Source: JANMEB01 sp041745295
GTDB taxonomy: Bacteria; Planctomycetota; Planctomycetia; Pirellulales; Pirellulaceae
Direction of reading: 5' to 3'
Length of the DNA: 64,000 bases
Assembly (NCBI GenBank): GCA_041745295.1
Contig: JBGTJE010000096.1
Coordinates: 1-64,000, forward strand
Under the pieces are notes generated by a model. It was not told the DNA's origin and ran no database searches. It worked only from the letters and a program-made list of their open reading frames with translations. The stretch's first letter is position 1. Each line of letters begins with the position of its first letter. Both the position numbers and the translations under genes were made by a program. Shown here piece after piece: positions 27,541 to 35,910 of this stretch.

Positions 27541-28605
27541 TCAACCGCCTTCCAAGATTACCGATGCAAGAGCGGTGCCCGCCACACGCGAACGAATCTT
27601 TGCAAATGCCGTGCCGCGGCTCGTCGATGTGTCGTCGTAGAACGGGGCAAAGCCGCAATCATCGGTCGTGCCCAGTTGTTCAATCGGAATGTATTCGGCC
27701 GCCTCCAGGGTTCGGTCCCGGACTTCCTCCGGCGTTTCCACGCGCGAATCGATGGGCGCGACGACACCAATGAAGATCCGCTGGCCTTGCTTCATCCGCT
27801 CGCGGATGATCTTTAGCACGGTGCCACGGTCCTTTTCGCCCGCCAAGGCAATATAAAAGTTACCCACCATCAACTCGAATAGACTCGGTAATAAATCGGA
27901 GTAGTCCACGTCGGCACTATGGGTCGAGTCGATGTCGCCGCCCGGACAAGTGTGCACTCCAATCTTCGCGCGCTCCTCTGACGAGAATCGTGAGAGCGCC
28001 AGATTGTTGAGGTCGATGAAGCTGTGAAGCAAATTTCCAGTGGGGTCGATTTTGACCGCCAGCCTACCTTCCGTGAAGTCGATTTGGACCTTATGAGCGC
28101 CCTTCTTGAGGCAACGGCGGACTTCGGTCTCGTGCTCGTGCAACAAGTCCTCGATGAACTGCTCGCGGGGGTATCCAGGGATCGCTTTTTCCGGGTACAT
28201 CAGACTCAGCGCTGACGGCGAGATCACGGCCTGCTTGACTGGGCGATGAGCGTACTTCAATGCCCTTTCAAGATAGCTGTCCGCGTACAACTTGTAGCGG
28301 AAGGGCCCGTCTGTCAAGCGCAGCATGCGCCGGACATGACCAGCCAAAAATGGGATCTTGAAGCCGTCCGGTGCGGTATTCGGAAGTCCGTGAACGCAGT
28401 ACGTCCAGAAGTTGTGGTACTTGCGCTGCTCGCCATCGGTGATGACCGGCGAGCCTGTGGCCTCGAACTTCTCGATCGTATCGCGGACGGCCTCTTCGTA
28501 GAGGGCGACCAGCGCTGGGTTGTCGCCATCCATGGCCGCGATTGCCTCGATCAGCTGCAACGGCCTGGGGATACTTCCAATCGGCTCGGTTGGTATGCTA
28601 ATCAT
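27541..28605 (-). CDS. MetE-like (cobalamin-independent) methyltransferase, single-barrel
   Basis: A 354-residue member of the UROD/MetE-like superfamily corresponding to the C-terminal catalytic barrel of methionine synthase MetE only (full MetE is about 750 residues). The zinc site is complete: H218 and C220 in GVHTCPGGD, E244 and C317 in DDCGFAPF, the same order and spacing type as in MetE. The N-terminus TEPIGSIPRP is also typical. It should transfer a methyl group to a thiol; the donor is unknown, since core-MetE proteins may use a methyl-corrinoid protein rather than folate. ATG at 28605. Its TGA overlaps the possible TTG start of the downstream kinase, an unusual partnership. Confidence 0.85.
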   Translation of the reverse strand: MISIPTEPIGSIPRPLQLIEAIAAMDGDNPALVALYEEAVRDTIEKFEATGSPVITDGEQRKYHNFWTYCVHGLPNTAPDGFKIPFLAGHVRRMLRLTDGPFRYKLYADSYLERALKYAHRPVKQAVISPSALSLMYPEKAIPGYPREQFIEDLLHEHETEVRRCLKKGAHKVQIDFTEGRLAVKIDPTGNLLHSFIDLNNLALSRFSSEERAKIGVHTCPGGDIDSTHSADVDYSDLLPSLFELMVGNFYIALAGEKDRGTVLKIIRERMKQGQRIFIGVVAPIDSRVETPEEVRDRTLEAAEYIPIEQLGTTDDCGFAPFYDDTSTSRGTAFAKIRSRVAGTALASVILEGG

Positions 28606-29310
28606 AGAGTCAACGTACTATATTTTGATGACTTTAGTCCGGCAATAAAAATTCAAGCCCATACCGGGACACCGTGCAAGATTGGGTCGGCGTCCTCAGT
28701 TTCCCTTAATCCGATTTTTAGTGCAACAACTGCTCCACGGATAGTCTGACGCGGGACGCGATGTTAGTGCGGGCTCGACGGTTCCCACGGCCGCATCCAT
28801 CGTTTCGGATCGTACCTGGTGGCGTCGCGAGTTGGGAACGAGTCCCTGTGCGGATTGGGCACAAATGATCGACTCTTGTTTGGAACGCGTATATCGACGG
28901 TCGTAGGCGTTTTTGGGTTACTCTACTCGCGAAATGATCTGAAATATGTCTTGATGCCGAAAGTGCAACCTTTGTTGTTTAAATGCAAAGACCTAACGGT
29001 CGAAAAAATCAGGGCACGACCACTCGACGAGGAAATTCGTCGCGTTACCGAGGAAATGGCCATCACGGAGGATTCGTTAGAAGGTTCCGATTATGGCAAT
29101 CGACGCGAGTCGTGCGAAACCGTTGAGGATTCGCTGGCAAAGACCGGCTTTCAACACAATGGTGGTCTAGATTCGTGCACCTTGGACATTGCTCATCCAA
29201 TCGCCTCTCCTGAGGTACTAAATACATCCAGCCAACAGTTATGCTTCTCGGCACCAATTTGGAACGCACGCGTTTATTGCACGGCGAATCCCGTTTTAAG
29301 GAAGAGTTTC
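28606..29310. other. Mostly non-coding region
   Basis: A 200-codon plus frame runs from 28819 to 29421, but its first 160 residues look random and it has no ribosome site. Only its last 36 codons have start-site support and are listed separately. Confidence 0.4.
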
Positions 29311-29421
29311 ATGTCTGAAACATGCCAGCGTAGATTTCAAACGTACTTCTTGAGAGAAACGGCACAACTTTTGCGTGACAATTACAGGTATATCGGCGAT
29401 TTCGAGCAAGACGTTTTTTAG
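29311..29421 (+). CDS. Possible 36-aa peptide
   Basis: ATG at 29311 is preceded by AAGGAAGAG at good spacing and opens a 36-residue charged, helical peptide (MSETCQRRFQTYFL...DFEQDVF). No family known. It lies 60 bp before the secreted protein at 29482. Could be chance. Confidence 0.3.
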   Translation: MSETCQRRFQTYFLRETAQLLRDNYRYIGDFEQDVF

Positions 29422-29481
29422 TGTTGCCATGCGTCAGCACAGCTCTCGAGGCACGCCGATCCTGAAACCTGGAGAAACGAA

Positions 29482-30582
29482 ATGAGACATTTTGCGTTCT
29501 TGGCAATTGCCTTGGTTATTATCAGCTCGGTCGGAGCGATCAGCGCCACCGGGCAAGCCACCGAGCGTCGCGCCGACCGAAACCAAAGGCAATTGGATCG
29601 GCAAGCGTCACGGATGATCAATCGCGCCGATTACTATACCGTGGACGGATGGACCCAAGTAAATCCATGGGTCAAACAATACAACATTCCGCCGGTCGGC
29701 CCAGTTCGACGCGCGGCGGCGGGCGTCGCAAACGCGACGGAGCGAGCGGTTGAAAGTGGGGTCAATACAGTCGACCGCGCATTATTCGGCTTCAACGACG
29801 CAAATGCCCGACTAACCTCAGATGTTTGGTTCTACGACTATTACACCTATGCGCCAAGCTATTACGTTGCCCCTGGCGATAACGCAACCGCCTATAGCTC
29901 GGCAATCCGCTATTACGACCACGATCACGACGGAGTCTATGAAAGTACCTTCAACTATCGTGATAGCGATAAAGATGGAAAATTCGATGAGTTCGATCGC
30001 TATGACTACACGTCGGTCGATGCGAAGTCCGAAACGGATCCTTCTCCGCAGGATGCAAGGCGACATTCGATCTCGGGAAAGATTGAATCCAAAAAGAATG
30101 TTCGCGTAAATGAGGTTGATTCTCTGATTGTGCGCGTCAAACAAGAGGATGGATCGTCCGTCTTCGTGGACCTGGGACCCGCCGAGCGTATGGACGAAGT
30201 CAAGCTAGAAGAAAACGCGTCCATCAAGGCGACTGGGCCTATGGAGCGAGTCGGTGAGTTGGATGTCCTGATGGCTGAAACAGTCGTCATCGCTGAAAAG
30301 CAATTTCGCATCGAGCGAGCGATGCCGTCATATTCCGGAACCGTTCAGGAAGTGAAGCAGTTCAAGGTCAGCAATGCGGATCACACGCTGGTCGTCGTCG
30401 AAACGAGCGATGGAAATCAACTCATCGATTTGGGACCAGCAAGTGCTTTGAAGGTCAAACTGGCACCCAAGGAGAAGATAGTCGTCTATGGTATGCCGGT
30501 TCGGATGCATGATCACCGAGTTGTGATGGCTTCACGATTTGATTTTGATGGCCAAACCCATTCCGTCGTGCGTTGGAAATGA
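29482..30582 (+). CDS. Secreted protein with EF-hand-like loops and two repeated beta domains
   Basis: A 366-residue exported protein: signal peptide (residues 1-24), a charged helical segment (RRADRNQRQLDRQASRM), a Tyr-rich stretch (WFYDYYTYAPSYY), two acidic loops DHDHDGVYE and DSDKDGKFDE that fit the DxDxDG calcium-loop pattern, then two related beta domains of about 75 residues (about 195-275 and 280-360), each with a buried VDLGPA/IDLGPA motif and an ITV-like end. The paired domains look OB-fold-like, but I cannot name the family. GGAGAAACGAA precedes the ATG. Probable role: calcium-binding envelope protein (inference). Confidence 0.78.
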   Translation: MRHFAFLAIALVIISSVGAISATGQATERRADRNQRQLDRQASRMINRADYYTVDGWTQVNPWVKQYNIPPVGPVRRAAAGVANATERAVESGVNTVDRALFGFNDANARLTSDVWFYDYYTYAPSYYVAPGDNATAYSSAIRYYDHDHDGVYESTFNYRDSDKDGKFDEFDRYDYTSVDAKSETDPSPQDARRHSISGKIESKKNVRVNEVDSLIVRVKQEDGSSVFVDLGPAERMDEVKLEENASIKATGPMERVGELDVLMAETVVIAEKQFRIERAMPSYSGTVQEVKQFKVSNADHTLVVVETSDGNQLIDLGPASALKVKLAPKEKIVVYGMPVRMHDHRVVMASRFDFDGQTHSVVRWK

Positions 30583-30725
30583 GTTGGCTACGTCAACCAA
30601 GAGAATTGCTTAAGCCGATCGCATAACGAATTGTCAATGAACTGACACGACAGTGCGGCAGAAAGTCTAACTCCGCAAGGAGTACTTTTTTGCCGCCTGT
30701 TTTCGTTCGGCCGCGCCAATTTCAA

Positions 30726-30742
30726 TTGGCATGGCAGATGCA
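30726..30742 (+). promoter_or_regulatory. Sigma-54-like promoter upstream of the 23-aa peptide/PP2C
   Basis: TTGGCATG-GCAG-ATGCA has the GG-N10-GC spacing (GG 30728-30729, GC 30740-30741) with one mismatch in each box. Transcription near 30753 would read the peptide at 30805 and then the PP2C gene at 30936. Confidence 0.5.
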
Positions 30743-30804
30743 CCAAGTTGGGCAGGTGCGTGTCGAATACGTTGCGCAATGTAAGGCACTAAAGGAATCA
30801 AGCA

Positions 30805-30876
30805 ATGAAGCAAGCAATATTATGGCTCCTCGGCGTTATTGCCTTGATATCGTCCATTGGCGTAATAGGATTATAA
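30805..30876 (+). CDS. 23-aa hydrophobic peptide
   Basis: MKQAILWLLGVIALISSIG opens a 23-residue peptide that is almost one membrane helix. AAAGGAATC lies upstream at usable spacing and a sigma-54-like promoter at 30726. It resembles the 35-aa peptide at 10742 in build and in promoter type, but the sequences are not obviously homologous. It precedes a PP2C gene by 60 bp. Too short for gene callers. Confidence 0.5.
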   Translation: MKQAILWLLGVIALISSIGVIGL

Positions 30877-30935
30877 ACAAGTGTGTATATGGGACAGGAA
30901 GATGAATGGGCGGTGTTTTCTAGAGGATGTTCGCC

Positions 30936-31832
30936 ATGGCCGTACATGAAACAAGTATCGAGAAAATGGAACAGACTACGTTGGACCTGGTGAAGGAAAC
31001 CGGACCGCTCAAGCTGATCAGCTGTGGGTTGACGCATCGCGGCCTGGTTCGTCCAAGCAACGAAGACCAATTCCTTGTCGCGGACTTGGCAAAATCAATG
31101 CGAATTCGGCAATCGAGCCTCGCGCAAGCGCCGACGAAATTCGGCGACGATGAAGGACATATCTTGCTAGTTGCAGACGGAATCGGAGGAGGTAATGGTG
31201 GCGCAGAAGCTAGCGCGATGGCGGTAGTTTCAATTGAAGAGTTTTTGCTCAATACCCTCAAATGGTTTTTCAAGCTCCAAGGGCCGGAAAAGGATAACGT
31301 TGTCGCCGAACTGCAGAGTGCATTTCGGCAAGCGGATGCCAATATTTTCGCCGAAGCGGCCCAACATGCCGAACTCAGCGGAATGGGTACAACACTAACC
31401 CTGGCATACGGAGTCAATTCGGACCTCTACATCGTCCACGTTGGCGACAGCCGTTGCTACCTCTTGCGCGACGGCAATCTACAGCTCCTGACCCGCGATC
31501 ACACGTTGGCCCAAGAAGTTCTCGACAGCGGAACGGTAGCATCGGAGAACGTAAACCGCCGGTTCTTCAACATGGTCACGAATGCCGTGGGAGGTAATCG
31601 TCCCGGTGTGCGCGCGGACGTCATCAAATTGCGCGTCGCGTCAGGCGACGCTTTGCTCCTTTGCACAGATGGCTTGAGTCATATGGTGCCGCACGAGCGG
31701 ATTGCCGAAATCCTCAATGCGAGTTCGGAGGCGAAACCTGTCTGTGAACAGCTCGTGGCCGAGGCGCTGAAAGAGGGTGGCAGAGACAACGTGACCGTAA
31801 TCGTTGGCTATTTTGAGTCAAATCTGTCGTAA
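30936..31832 (+). CDS. PP2C-family Ser/Thr protein phosphatase
   Basis: A 298-residue PPM phosphatase with a full motif set: SNEDQFLVAD (D44), LLVADGIGGGNGGAEAS (D81, G82), GMGTTLTLA, IVHVGDSRCYLLRDG, LCTDGLSHMV and GGRDNVTVIVG. It should dephosphorylate Ser/Thr-phosphoproteins using two Mn/Mg ions, likely opposing PknB-type kinases such as the one at 44009. ATG 30936 has TAGAGGA upstream; ATG 30927 is three codons earlier. Paralogous to the degenerate PP2C at 12876 (shared NEDQF.(I/V)AD and a long insert after it). Converges with the DUF1080 gene. Confidence 0.93.
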   Translation: MAVHETSIEKMEQTTLDLVKETGPLKLISCGLTHRGLVRPSNEDQFLVADLAKSMRIRQSSLAQAPTKFGDDEGHILLVADGIGGGNGGAEASAMAVVSIEEFLLNTLKWFFKLQGPEKDNVVAELQSAFRQADANIFAEAAQHAELSGMGTTLTLAYGVNSDLYIVHVGDSRCYLLRDGNLQLLTRDHTLAQEVLDSGTVASENVNRRFFNMVTNAVGGNRPGVRADVIKLRVASGDALLLCTDGLSHMVPHERIAEILNASSEAKPVCEQLVAEALKEGGRDNVTVIVGYFESNLS

Positions 31833-31891
31833 TAATGATGACGACGGAAGATTCGACGGGGCGACTCGTCCAACGTGAAGCTGTAGTCAAG

Positions 31892-32632
31892 CTAAAAATC
31901 TAGCTTGCCGCCTGAATTGCCTTCGACGTATTTGACGGGTGTGATCTTGATGTTACGGTAAGCGACGGGGCCGTGGTTACCTTGGAACATCAGAGAACCC
32001 TCGGGAGCTTCTTTGCCGCTGATGCCCCCGGGGGTCGGGCCTTTCATTTCAACCTTTTCGTGAATCACCTTTCCGTTAAGCGTGACTTTCATAAAGCATG
32101 CGTTGGCAGTTTTCTTGCCCTCTTTGTCAAATTTCGGAGCGCGAAAGGCGATCTCAAACTTCTGCCATTCCCCAGGAGCCTTCGAAGCGTTCAAGCTTGG
32201 CGCCTGAGCACCATATAGGCCGCCGACGTCGCTCGGTTCCACTTCGCTTTTGCCAAAACTATCAAAAATTTGAACTTCGTATTCTCCCATCACGTAAACA
32301 CCCGAATTCGACCCTTTGGGGACCATGAACTCGACTTCGATCACGGCGTCCCCAAATTTGGCTTCGCTGAAAAAGTCATGGGCGCCTCCTTTGAAATTAA
32401 TCAATTCGTGGCCCTCGGGTTCAACGACCAATTCACTTGGATTGTTCGGGTCGAGCTTGGCCGTGCCGATTTTTAGGGTTTCCGCGGGCTCGCCTTCCTT
32501 GGTAAGCCATCCCGTCAGATCCTTGCCGTTGAACAATGAAACAGAATTGTCTTGCCCATAACCCAAAGTGGTCTGCGCGGCAACGGCTATTAGAAGTTTG
32601 AAACAAATTGACAAGTTGAGTGAGCGTGACAT
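31892..32632 (-). CDS. Secreted DUF1080 (3-keto-disaccharide hydrolase-like) protein
   Basis: A 246-residue protein: signal peptide (about 1-26, ending LGYGQ) and one DUF1080 concanavalin-like beta-sandwich. Family hallmarks are SLFNGKDLTGW at the start, NSGVYVMGEYEVQIFDSFG in the centre and the terminal SLMFQGNHGPVAYRNIKI. DUF1080 proteins are greatly expanded in planctomycetes; some hydrolyse 3-keto-glycosides. ATG 32632 has GGAG upstream; the open frame extends to 32905 but that part is not protein-like. Confidence 0.9.
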   Translation of the reverse strand: MSRSLNLSICFKLLIAVAAQTTLGYGQDNSVSLFNGKDLTGWLTKEGEPAETLKIGTAKLDPNNPSELVVEPEGHELINFKGGAHDFFSEAKFGDAVIEVEFMVPKGSNSGVYVMGEYEVQIFDSFGKSEVEPSDVGGLYGAQAPSLNASKAPGEWQKFEIAFRAPKFDKEGKKTANACFMKVTLNGKVIHEKVEMKGPTPGGISGKEAPEGSLMFQGNHGPVAYRNIKITPVKYVEGNSGGKLDF

Positions 32633-32928
32633 TTTTTTCTCCGATGGAGAATTAGGTCTGAAATCAGGGAATGTCGGCACGACTATTGGGCTCATCACAC
32701 ATCGACTGGTCCGGGAATCGATTTCCGCAGGCGTCGGCATGTAAACTTGCCTTCGAATACAGTTGACGTTCCTGCCGCCAAACAGTCCAACAACCGCTTC
32801 AAGTTTCGCGGCGAGGCCGTGGCGATTCAGTGTACCATCTATCGCTTGGGCAATTTTTTGCGGAATCATTGAATGTGCATATTTCAATCGTACCGACCTC
32901 GCCACAAGTCAGGATTCAAAGGGAATTC

Positions 32929-33063
32929 TAAGCCGTGTTTCAAAAGCTGAATCATGAGTTTTTTTGTCAGCCGAAACGCACTTGCGTCCGGTTCTTGAAT
33001 CGTTGATCAAGGCAGAAACCGGTGACGAGCGCTCCGCGGCTGATGTCTTGAGACACAGCCTAA
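32929..33063. repeat. MITE-like repeat, copy 2
   Basis: A 135-bp element. Left end TAAGCCGTGTTTCAAAAG; right end is the complement of TAGGCTGTGTCTCAAGACA. Internal GTCAGCCGAAACGCACTTGC, then CCGGTTCTTGAATCGTTGATCAA shared with copy 3, and CGCGGCTGATGTCTTG. Lies upstream of lemA. Confidence 0.72.
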
Positions 33064-33220
33064 GGTTGAGTAATTGCACGCGTTGGGAAAATCGGCGAAC
33101 ATGATTTGGTAAACGTATACGCGAGGATTTTGAAGTGGCGTCCAATTGGGCGTGTGTAGATGCCAAGGCGTTGCCGTTGGCGTCTTGCCACCGTCCGATA
33201 TTTCTCTCGGGGAGACTGAT

Positions 33221-33784
33221 TTGATTTGGTGGATGAGTGGCGGATTGCTGGCCACGGTGTTCGTTTGGGCGGTGATAACTTTTAATCGCTTGGTCCAATT
33301 GAGCAGACGGGCGGACGGAGCGTGGAGCGACATTGACGTCCAACTAAAGAGGCGCTGGGATTTGATTCCCGCGTTGGTGGAAACTGTCAAAGGCTATGCC
33401 CGTCATGAGTCGGCAACATTGCAGCAGGTTGTTCAGGCGCGGGCTGAGGCCACGCAATCAGCAAATGTCGCCCAGCGGGGTACGCATGAACGCACCTTGT
33501 CCACCTCAGTTGCCCGGCTCTTTGCCCTTTCGGAAGCGTATCCGGACCTCAAGGCAAATGAAAGTTTTCAAAGCCTTCACCGTTCACTGATTGAAATCGA
33601 GGATTCGGTTCAAAACGCGCGTCGCTACTATAACGCGGTGATCCGAGATCTCAACACACAGATTCAGCGATTCCCAGCATTCGTGATTGCAAACGCGACT
33701 GGATTTCGTGAACGATCTTTTTTCCAAATCGAAGACGACGACCGTGAGAATCCGAAAGTCGATTTGCGCCGTCCATCCGGTTAG
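33221..33784 (+). CDS. lemA: LemA family protein
   Basis: A 187-residue LemA protein: one N-terminal membrane helix (GGLLATVFVWAVITF) followed by the family helical bundle (FNRLVQLSRRADGAWSDIDV, QLKRRWDLIPALVETVKGYA, and near the C-terminus RRYYNAVIRDLNTQIQRFP). LemA is a membrane protein of unsettled function often paired with a DUF2207 protein, as here with the gene at 34023. Start choice: TTG at 33221 has GGGGAG 6 nt upstream; ATG 33233 lacks spacing for a ribosome site. It is bracketed by two MITE-like repeats. Confidence 0.92.
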   Translation: MIWWMSGGLLATVFVWAVITFNRLVQLSRRADGAWSDIDVQLKRRWDLIPALVETVKGYARHESATLQQVVQARAEATQSANVAQRGTHERTLSTSVARLFALSEAYPDLKANESFQSLHRSLIEIEDSVQNARRYYNAVIRDLNTQIQRFPAFVIANATGFRERSFFQIEDDDRENPKVDLRRPSG

Positions 33785-33962
33785 GCTGTATCTCAAAACA
33801 TGAAATGCGACATCAATATCATCAGCCGCAACGCGCTAGCCTCCGGTTCTTTTCCCTCCCCTCGGCGGGGCGGGCTAGGGAATGGGCATCCTCCTTTGAA
33901 TCGTTGATCAAAGAAGAAACCGTGGGCTAGCGCCCCACGGCTGATGTCTTGATTCACAGGCA
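33783..33962. repeat. MITE-like repeat, copy 3
   Basis: A 180-bp element with left end GGCTGTATCTCAAAACA and right end TGTCTTGATTCACAG (11 of 15 inverted matches). It contains CATCAGCCGCAACGCGCTAGC and its near mirror GGGCTAGCGCCCCACGGCTGATG. Compared with copy 2 it carries a G/C-rich insert of about 44 bp (around 33848-33892). Starts at the stop of lemA. Confidence 0.72.
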
Positions 33963-34022
33963 AGGATTCCACAAACCATTCTTATCCGACCAATCAGGCT
34001 TTCATGATTTAGGGGTCAAGCC

Positions 34023-35762
34023 ATGCATCGAATCTGGCCTGCGCTGTTGGGGATCATTGTCCTTTTCACATCATCGTTCGAAATCGCGCGTGGTCAGGGT
34101 GATTGGTCCATTTCCAATTTCGACGTGCAGATCGATATCGCCAGCGACGGCACGCTGGACGTGACGGAAACAATTACTGCCGACTTCCGTGATCAGAAAC
34201 ATGGAATCTACCGTGAGATTCCAATTCATTACGCGGTAGGTGCCCACCAATACTCGCTTCGATTTAGGTTGTTAGGAGTCGACGACGGGGCGGGTCAATC
34301 TAGAAGCGCCAAGACCACCTACGAATCCAATAGGGTCAGGATAAGGATCGGCGATCCTGACCGGACCGTTACCGGTCGGCACGTTTATCGAATCCGATAC
34401 CAGGTGGCCCGGGCCATGCTGAAGGAGGGCGAGAACGCGGTGCTACGCTGGAACGCAACCGGAACGGAGTGGCGAGTACCGATATTGAAAGCAACCGTCA
34501 GGGTTCGATTGCCCAAACCCATTTCGGTGTCCGAATTGATCTGTGATGCTTGGACCGGCAGTTTCGGGGCGCGCAATAAAGATTTCAAATACAATCAAAT
34601 TGATGAACAAACCGTTGAATTCGAAACGCAAACACTTCGGCCGGGCGAGGGAATCACGGTTGACGTCGCGTTCCCAGTTGATGCAGTTACCTGGCCAGGA
34701 TGGGGCCAAGTACTGGGCTGGTGGCTGAGCGATAATTTTTTCTACGGATTTTTCTTAGCCACTTTGGGAATCTGTTTTGGATTTTGGTTTTTTCGCGGGC
34801 GCGATCTTCCAGGGCGCGAAACAATTGTCGTGCATTATGAGCCGCCCAAAGGACTGACCCCGGCAGAAATCGGCACTCTGATCGATGAACGGGTTGATCT
34901 TCGCGACATGTCCGCAACGATTATCGACTTGGCCGTCCGAGGTTATCTCAAAATAGAAGAAGTCGAGTCGGAGCCCGCCAGCGCAGACTCGGACTATCGA
35001 TTTGTTCGGCTCAAGGAATCCGCCGATCTGAAGCCGTTTGAGCAATCGTTGTTTGACAAGATTTTTGCCCGCCGGGAATCCGTGTCGCTCAGCAAACTGC
35101 AGCATTCTTTCTACCCAGTTTTGCCGGCAGTTCGACAACGCTTGTACGAATCGCTGACTCGATCCAGCTACTTTGATGGCAACCCCAACACGGTTCGCAC
35201 CGCATTCGCCGTTGTTGGCGTCGTTTTGTTGCTGGTCGCGCTGGTCATCGGAATCGGGATCCAAGTCTGGATGATCGGCCGAGTATTTTTTATCCCATTG
35301 ATCATTTCCGCCATTCTTTCGTTGCCCATTATTCTTATTACCAGTTGGTTCATGCCGCGGAAAACCCGCTTGGGAAGGATTGCTTGGGAACAAATTGCCG
35401 GATTGGAAGAGTACATTCGGCGTGCGGAGGTCGATGACATCAATGCGCAGGAGCAACGAGGAGTTTTTGAGCGATTGCTGCCCTACGCGATCGTGTTCGG
35501 ATTGGCCGAGCGCTGGGCAACGGCGTTCGCTGGCTTATATAAGGAGCCACCAGATTGGTATCGCCCGGCCAATGCGTCCAATTTCACGACTGCCTATTTG
35601 GTCAATTCCATGAATCGCAGCGTCCAATCGATGAATCAGATTCTTCCATCGCAACCCCGATCCAGCGGAAGCGGCGGTGGCGGAAGCGGTTGGAGCAGCG
35701 GCGGCTTCTCCAGTGGCTCCTCCGGCGGTGGCTTCGGTGGCGGCGGAGGCGGCGGCTGGTGA
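34023..35762 (+). CDS. DUF2207 membrane protein with Gly/Ser tail
   Basis: A 579-residue protein with a signal peptide (1-24), an extracytoplasmic beta domain (about 25-225; FDVQIDIASDGTLDVTETI, KHGIYREIPI), a membrane helix (about 236-260), a cytoplasmic domain (DVRGYL-type winged helix region LRDMSATIIDLAVRGYLKIE), two further helices (about 395-440) and a C-terminal Gly/Ser-rich tail ending in Gly-Gly-Trp. This is the DUF2207 pattern, including the characteristic GGG tail. AGGGG precedes the ATG. Pairs with lemA as in many bacteria; function unknown, probably envelope associated. Confidence 0.92.
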   Translation: MHRIWPALLGIIVLFTSSFEIARGQGDWSISNFDVQIDIASDGTLDVTETITADFRDQKHGIYREIPIHYAVGAHQYSLRFRLLGVDDGAGQSRSAKTTYESNRVRIRIGDPDRTVTGRHVYRIRYQVARAMLKEGENAVLRWNATGTEWRVPILKATVRVRLPKPISVSELICDAWTGSFGARNKDFKYNQIDEQTVEFETQTLRPGEGITVDVAFPVDAVTWPGWGQVLGWWLSDNFFYGFFLATLGICFGFWFFRGRDLPGRETIVVHYEPPKGLTPAEIGTLIDERVDLRDMSATIIDLAVRGYLKIEEVESEPASADSDYRFVRLKESADLKPFEQSLFDKIFARRESVSLSKLQHSFYPVLPAVRQRLYESLTRSSYFDGNPNTVRTAFAVVGVVLLLVALVIGIGIQVWMIGRVFFIPLIISAILSLPIILITSWFMPRKTRLGRIAWEQIAGLEEYIRRAEVDDINAQEQRGVFERLLPYAIVFGLAERWATAFAGLYKEPPDWYRPANASNFTTAYLVNSMNRSVQSMNQILPSQPRSSGSGGGGSGWSSGGFSSGSSGGGFGGGGGGGW

Positions 35763-35910
35763 TTTGGGCCACCACTTACAGTCAGATCACTGCATACCGA
35801 TCCTGTTCGGACATCACCGACGATTGACTCCCAAGTCCTTGGACCTGGTACGCGATCGAAGGTGAACACCGCGCAGGGGTCACCGCAATCATGCGCGCGG
35901 CCGCGTTCGG

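Noticed and set aside
28819..29421. 200-codon plus-strand open frame
   Set aside because: Random-looking composition, no ribosome site, no family; only its last 36 codons have a supported start.
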